A stretch of DNA of 64,000 nt, taken from NCBI RefSeq assembly GCF_011045835.1, contig NZ_CP047349.1, forward strand, positions 1,984,001-2,048,000. Direction: 5' to 3'. Under the pieces are notes generated by a model that had not been told where the DNA came from, ran no database searches, and was given only the letters and a program-made list of their open reading frames with translations. This DNA is from Proteus terrae subsp. cibarius. GTDB lineage: Bacteria > Pseudomonadota > Gammaproteobacteria > Enterobacterales > Enterobacteriaceae. The position numbers were made by a program, and so were the translations under genes. Within the stretch, counting starts at the first letter, position 1; each line of letters starts with the position of its first letter. Shown piece by piece: positions 60,547 to 64,000 of this stretch.

Positions 60547-60688
60547 TCCACAAATACAGAACAAACCCTCATTATTAAAAAAATGGGGATGGTTGATTAC
60601 TATTTGGTTTTGTAGTGTTTTAGCCTTATTCGCAGTCTCTTCCCTCTTTCGTTTTTTAATGACGTTAGCCGGAATGAAAGTCAAGTAA
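60527..60688 (+). CDS. DUF2474 small subunit of the bd-type oxidase
   Basis: 53-residue single-span protein starting MKKVITDPQIQNKPSLLKKW, with one helix GWLITIWFCSVLALFAVSSL, like the CydX-analogue DUF2474 proteins found after cioAB. SD AGAGGAAAAAC precedes ATG 60527, which lies inside the end of cioB. A longer in-frame start at 60449 would fall inside cioB without a ribosome binding site and is rejected. Confidence 0.85.
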   Translation: MKKVITDPQIQNKPSLLKKWGWLITIWFCSVLALFAVSSLFRFLMTLAGMKVK

Positions 60689-60756
60689 AGGCAAAATACA
60701 TACAGCAATATAATCAACTAACACCGAATACGGCAAGCTATAGAATAGAAGTAAAG

Positions 60757-60790
60757 AAAGGGCTGAAGTTATCTTCAACCCTTTTATTTT
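60757..60790 (+). terminator. Terminator of the cioAB operon
   Basis: AAGGGcTGAAG (60758-60768) pairs with CTTCAaCCCTT (60773-60783), one mismatch, loop TTAT, followed by TTATTTTTATT. Confidence 0.85.
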
Positions 60791-61297
60791 TATTAGATGC
60801 TCTTTTAACAGCTAATTTTATATAATTTTCTTTTTTATAAAAGAAAATAAGAATGTAAATATTTTCATTTTTCTATGATTAACTAAACTTAAATCAAACG
60901 CCTTGATAAAATCATTTTAAATACATCATTTTTGATTAAAAATAAGAGATAAAATCTTTTTTAGGCATTTATTACGATAAATAAAGATATAAATAATCCT
61001 ATAAAAAGCCATCTTCTCTAGAAATAAAATGGAATGAATGTTGAATTAGGCTTCCAAAGTAATTATGATATCGCCGCCTAGCAGGTTCATATCTGTATTA
61101 TTTTATAAAGACACACCAAATGTGTCATTTAGATATGCCATATGATTAATTCAAGAATTAAATCCACTCCCTATTAAAAAGGATGGATGATGTCTGTTCA
61201 AAATACATATTTTGATAATTTAGATTTATCTTAATTGCTAAGAAAGATCACTTACACTAGGCTTACTCATTGTTGCTACTAAATTAAGGATGAAATC
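60791..61297. other. Gap before the DUF805 gene
   Basis: About 500 AT-rich bases. A tiny frame at 61187 (MMSVQNTYFDNLDLS, behind AAAAAGG) is too short to support. The segment 61060-61090 (ATATCGCCGCCTAGCAGG) is locally GC-rich without a recognised feature. The DUF805 promoter presumably lies near 61230-61270. Confidence 0.5.
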
Positions 61298-61681
61298 ATG
61301 AATTGGTATTTGGAAGTCATTAAAAATAATTATGCTAACTTTTCAGGACGTGCTCGCAGAAAAGAATATTGGATGTTTACTCTAGTAAATACCATTATTA
61401 TTACCATCCTATATGCTATTGTGATTTCATCAATAGACATGAATACGGGTGAAATGAGTTCATTAGGTTCAATTGTTGGTATCATTTTAGGTATTTACTC
61501 TTTAGCTATTATTATCCCTAGCCTTGCAGTGACTATTCGTCGCTTCCACGACCAAGATAAATCAGGTTGGATGTTCTTACTTGCATTTATTCCTGCTGTT
61601 GGTGGATTAATTGTTTTTGTCTTTATGTGCCTTGAAGGTACTAAAGGTGACAACAGATTCGGCCCAGACCCTAAAGCTTAA
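61298..61681 (+). CDS. DUF805 family inner membrane protein
   Basis: 127-residue protein of the DUF805 (YhaH/YhaI-like) family. The N-terminal motif NWYLEVIKNNYANFSGRARR with KEYWMF and the C-terminal TIRRFHDQDKSGWMFLLAFI, ending EGTKGDNRFGPDP, are diagnostic. About three membrane segments. Function is unknown. SD AAGGATGAAATC precedes ATG 61298. Confidence 0.93.
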   Translation: MNWYLEVIKNNYANFSGRARRKEYWMFTLVNTIIITILYAIVISSIDMNTGEMSSLGSIVGIILGIYSLAIIIPSLAVTIRRFHDQDKSGWMFLLAFIPAVGGLIVFVFMCLEGTKGDNRFGPDPKA

Positions 61682-61703
61682 TCTATTGTTGCATTAATAT
61701 GAC

Positions 61704-61744
61704 AATACAGTGAGTACACCTACTATTAAGTTACTCACTGTATT
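61704..61744 (+). terminator. Long-stem hairpin after the DUF805 gene
   Basis: AATACAGTGAGTA (61704-61716) pairs perfectly with TACTCACTGTATT (61732-61744). No strong T run follows directly, so termination strength is uncertain. Confidence 0.6.
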
Positions 61745-61987
61745 AATTGATTTTCCTACCTTTGTTACAAATATCTAAAAACATTCCTTTCTTTAAATAA
61801 AATAACACTGGCTCATCTCCTCCCGCATTGTACTTTGGTATTTTTACGTTTCTAATTAACGATATCACGTTATTACACCATGCTTATTGCATTGATCCTT
61901 AAGTTTTTTCTTTGTTGTGAGTTTGAACTTAGTCACACAATATAAGTAAAAAAATACGCTTTCCTTTACTAAATTAATGTTAATGTT

Positions 61988-62006
61988 GATAATGACTATC
62001 ATTATT
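61988..62006. promoter_or_regulatory. Fur box
   Basis: GATAATGACTATCATTATT matches the 19-base Fur consensus GATAATGATAATCATTATC at 16 positions by eye. A second, weaker AT-rich copy begins at 62011 (GAAAATGATAATATC). They lie 60-75 bases before the siderophore-interacting gene, implying iron repression. Confidence 0.85.
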
Positions 62007-62064
62007 AATTGAAAATGATAATATCTACGTCGATAAAATAATTAAATGAGTCAGGTAAAAAAAC

Positions 62065-62910
62065 GTGAGTAACCAAAAAACACCTCAAGAAAAAAATATT
62101 TATAAACCAGCACCTCCTCGCCTAGTTCAAGTAAAACGTATTACTGATGTCACTCCAGGAATGCGCTGTATTACCTTTACTAGTGATGATTTAGATTCTT
62201 ACCCAGAAGATACTGCGGGAGCACATTTAAAAATATTCTTACCTTTAGAAGGCCAAGTTAAACCTACTGTACCAGGCTTTTCTGAAAAAGGTCCTAAATG
62301 GCCTGAAGGCGAACCAAGATCGATTGTACGTACTTATAGTGTTCGTGCTATTCGCCCTGAGCAAAAAGAGTTAGATATTGAATTTGCCGTACACGACGAT
62401 GCAGGCCCAGCTATTCATTTCGCGCTAAATGCTAAGCAAGGTGACTATATTGGGATCACTAATCCGGGTGGCCCTGATCCTTTATTAGCACCTGCGTCAC
62501 ATTACTATATGGCGGCCGACCCAAGTTCATTACCTGCTTTAATGGCTTTAATTGAAACCATGCAGCCTAATGTTCAAGGAAAAGTTGTTATACGAGTAGA
62601 AGACGAAACACATCGCCAAGAAATTAAACATCCTAGTGGCTTAGAGATAATCTGGTTGATTGGCTCAGTAGAAGAACAAACTCAAAACTTAATTAATGAA
62701 TTTATGTCATGGGAATTACCTGCTGAAGATGTGGCGTTTTGGATTGCAGGTGAAGACAAAATCATTCGTGCATTAAGACGTCATATTCGCCGTGATCACG
62801 GTTACGATCGCAGCTTAATTTATGCCATTCCTTATTGGCGTTTTGGTTATGACGAAGAAGGCTATCACGCTGAACGTCACCATGTTATGGATAACGAAGA
62901 CGTAAGCTAA
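62065..62910 (+). CDS. Siderophore-interacting protein (FAD-binding ferric-siderophore reductase)
   Basis: 281-residue SIP-family flavoprotein (ViuB/YqjH/NfeF type) that releases iron from ferric siderophores by reduction. The N-terminal FAD-binding barrel has RPEQKELDIEFAVHDDAGPA and the FAD motif RSIVRTYSVRAI. The C-terminal NAD(P)H-binding domain contains YYMAADPSSLPALMALIETM and the late FWIAGEDKIIRALRRHIRRD. GTG at 62065 fits the family. Fur-box control upstream agrees with the role; no siderophore genes are adjacent. A terminator follows. Confidence 0.93.
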   Translation: MSNQKTPQEKNIYKPAPPRLVQVKRITDVTPGMRCITFTSDDLDSYPEDTAGAHLKIFLPLEGQVKPTVPGFSEKGPKWPEGEPRSIVRTYSVRAIRPEQKELDIEFAVHDDAGPAIHFALNAKQGDYIGITNPGGPDPLLAPASHYYMAADPSSLPALMALIETMQPNVQGKVVIRVEDETHRQEIKHPSGLEIIWLIGSVEEQTQNLINEFMSWELPAEDVAFWIAGEDKIIRALRRHIRRDHGYDRSLIYAIPYWRFGYDEEGYHAERHHVMDNEDVS

Positions 62911-62943
62911 ACGATAAGTTAAAGATTAAGCGTTGGCTGTACA

Positions 62944-62985
62944 GGCTGCATATAATTTCTTTCATTATATGTAGCCTTTTTTATT
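62944..62985 (+). terminator. Terminator between the SIP gene and the fimbrial operon
   Basis: GGCTgCATATAAT (62944-62956) pairs with ATTATATGtAGCC (62964-62976), one mismatch, followed by TTTTTTATT. It may serve both convergent units. Confidence 0.88.
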
Positions 62986-62997
62986 ATAAAAATGTAA

Positions 62998-63705
62998 TCA
63001 ATGTATATTCTTCTTATCTTGCTGATAATTTCCATCATCATCTATATAGATGACTGTAATGACTTGGTTGGTATCAACTTGCCCTTTATATTCAATTTTT
63101 TGTTTTGAAAACGGCGCTATCATTGTGGCCTGAATTAAAGATTGCTCTTTATTCTCTTGTGTATATATTTTGGAAATCGTAAAAAAATAAGCTGAAGAAT
63201 TACTAATCTCTAAATTCTGCTGTTCCTTTGTAATCTCAATCTGTTTAAAAATAGCGTTACTCGTTAACTCGAGTTGTTTAGGGCGATAAAAAAGCTTAAT
63301 ACGAGTTTGTAATGCTAATTGCAACGTGTTTGTATTTTCACCACTGTTAGGTTTAGGCGGAATATCAAGCACATTAAGATAAAAAATAGACTCTCTATCT
63401 TGAGGCAACTTATTGTCTAATTGTTGTATTTTTAATTGTGCTCCTCCATTAGAGGAAACTTTCATTATGGGAGGGATAACAATAAAAGGAGCCGTTGTTG
63501 TCTCAGGGGTTGATGCAATATCACCATCATCTATCCATGATTGGACTAATGTTGGTTGTTCACTGCGATTAAAAATTTGCAATGACAGTGTTAATTTGTC
63601 CATAGGAAAAATTAGACGTGTACGTTCAAGTACTACACTCGCTTTTGTTGTCGATGTTATAAGCATAAAAAATAAAATAAAAGTAGCATTCATTATTTTT
63701 TTCAT
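62998..63705 (-). CDS. Periplasmic fimbrial chaperone (PapD/FimC type)
   Basis: 235-residue chaperone with a Sec signal peptide (MKKIMNATFILFFMLITSTT, then KA-S) and two immunoglobulin-like domains. Family landmarks are VVLERTRLIFPMDKLTLSLQ, the FVIVPP-like region APFIVIPPIMKV, the donor-strand region LPQDRESIFYLNVLDIPPKP, and RIKLFYRP. It caps fimbrial subunits by donor-strand complementation and hands them to the usher. It lies 12 bases after a fimbrial subunit gene, so it is a late gene of a chaperone-usher operon that runs off the right edge. Confidence 0.93.
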   Translation of the reverse strand: MKKIMNATFILFFMLITSTTKASVVLERTRLIFPMDKLTLSLQIFNRSEQPTLVQSWIDDGDIASTPETTTAPFIVIPPIMKVSSNGGAQLKIQQLDNKLPQDRESIFYLNVLDIPPKPNSGENTNTLQLALQTRIKLFYRPKQLELTSNAIFKQIEITKEQQNLEISNSSAYFFTISKIYTQENKEQSLIQATMIAPFSKQKIEYKGQVDTNQVITVIYIDDDGNYQQDKKNIH

Positions 63706-63717
63706 TAGATACGCTCT

Positions 63718-64000
63718 TTAGTCATAAGACATTACTAATGTCGCTGTGCTTGTTATTTTTCCTTGAGTGACTGAATTAGCATTATAAGGATAGTAATAAG
63801 CCCCCATATTTATCGAAAATGCAGAGGATAAGTTGCCACCTTGATTAACACTGAAAATACTGGTCGCACTGCCTTGAGAATTAATATTGTCAGAAAAAAT
63901 AACGGGGCTATTGATATTATCGCTTTTTACTACACGGAACCCGATCCCCCCTGCACCTTGCGCTGTTGTATTAGTTAATATAGTTTTATCTGTCGCCAAT
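63718..64000 (-). CDS. Fimbrial subunit, C-terminal part, 5' end beyond the right edge
   Basis: The last ~94 residues of a chaperone-usher pilin-like protein: GIGFRVVKSDNINSPVIF in the middle and the closing beta-strand TQGKITSTATLVMSYD, with the alternating hydrophobics and penultimate Tyr recognised by the chaperone. No start codon belongs in the window; the apparent TTG at 63999 is internal. It could be a major pilin or a fimbrial adhesin C-terminus. It precedes the chaperone gene on the reverse strand. Confidence 0.85.
   Translation of the reverse strand, partial: LATDKTILTNTTAQGAGGIGFRVVKSDNINSPVIFSDNINSQGSATSIFSVNQGGNLSSAFSINMGAYYYPYNANSVTQGKITSTATLVMSYD

Noticed and set aside
61187..61234. 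15-codon frame MMSVQNTYFDNLDLS behind AAAAAGG
   Set aside because: Too short and without conservation evidence; noted only in the gap entry.

Overview
The window is a stretch of Gammaproteobacterial chromosome, and every recognisable sign points to the genus Proteus (Morganellaceae). The DNA is AT-rich. The housekeeping proteins are close to, but clearly diverged from, their Escherichia coli counterparts, and the gene neighbourhoods are E. coli-like but cut and re-joined. A LysR-type regulator sits divergent from a class A beta-lactamase of the CumA/HugA type. That chromosomal enzyme is typical of P. vulgaris, P. penneri and relatives and is normally absent from P. mirabilis, so a non-mirabilis Proteus is the best guess. 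This identification comes from remembered protein families, not from a database search.

Layout. 1-10.4 kb: aspS (cut by the left edge), yecN, cmoA-cmoB (tRNA cmo5U34 synthesis), an unknown membrane protein, an ABC-F ATPase behind a structured RNA leader, then cutC, yecM and argS. 10.4-18.2 kb: a small lipoprotein, a 1-kb gap without genes, murJ, a TetR/GNAT divergent pair with visible operators, then rimJ, mdtH, yceB and ycdY. 18.4-22.1 kb: accessory DNA, namely a 2OG-Fe(II) oxygenase and a very AT-rich 953-residue protein that looks like a toxin or type III effector. It lies between ycdY and ghrA, where E. coli has ycdX. 22.3-26 kb: ghrA, tRNA-Ser(GGA) and dauA. 26-37.5 kb: yhcC, then the kdsA-sirB1-prmC-prfA-hemA operon, divergent from lolB-ispE-prs, followed by ychH, pth and ychF.

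37.5-39.4 kb: a second very AT-rich accessory locus. Its three adjacent open frames are best read as one broken gene of about 600 codons for a SopA/NleL-like (HECT-like E3 ubiquitin ligase) type III effector. It carries a frame change at an A7 run and one in-frame TAA. 39.8-46.8 kb: budA-budB (acetoin branch), a PPC/DUF296-domain protein, a complete four-gene ECF-type vitamin or metal transporter, and a DedA-family protein. 47.2-52.2 kb: a tight operon of a TAXI-type TRAP transporter, a GntR/FCD regulator and L-2-hydroxyglutarate oxidase, with a perfect palindromic operator at its promoter. 52.2-54.2 kb: the beta-lactamase and its regulator. 54.3-64 kb: Lrp/LysE and MocR/HutD regulator-plus-partner groups, the cyanide-insensitive-type cytochrome bd oxidase cioAB with a DUF2474 small subunit, a DUF805 protein, a Fur-box-controlled siderophore-interacting reductase, and the end of a fimbrial operon cut by the right edge.

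Most of the window is ordinary backbone. The parts worth a second look are: the two AT-rich effector-like loci (one intact with its Shine-Dalgarno in a hairpin, one broken), the competing-hairpin leader before the ABC-F gene, the TRAP-LhgO operon that predicts L-2-hydroxyglutarate uptake, and the ECF transporter joined to a PPC-domain protein.
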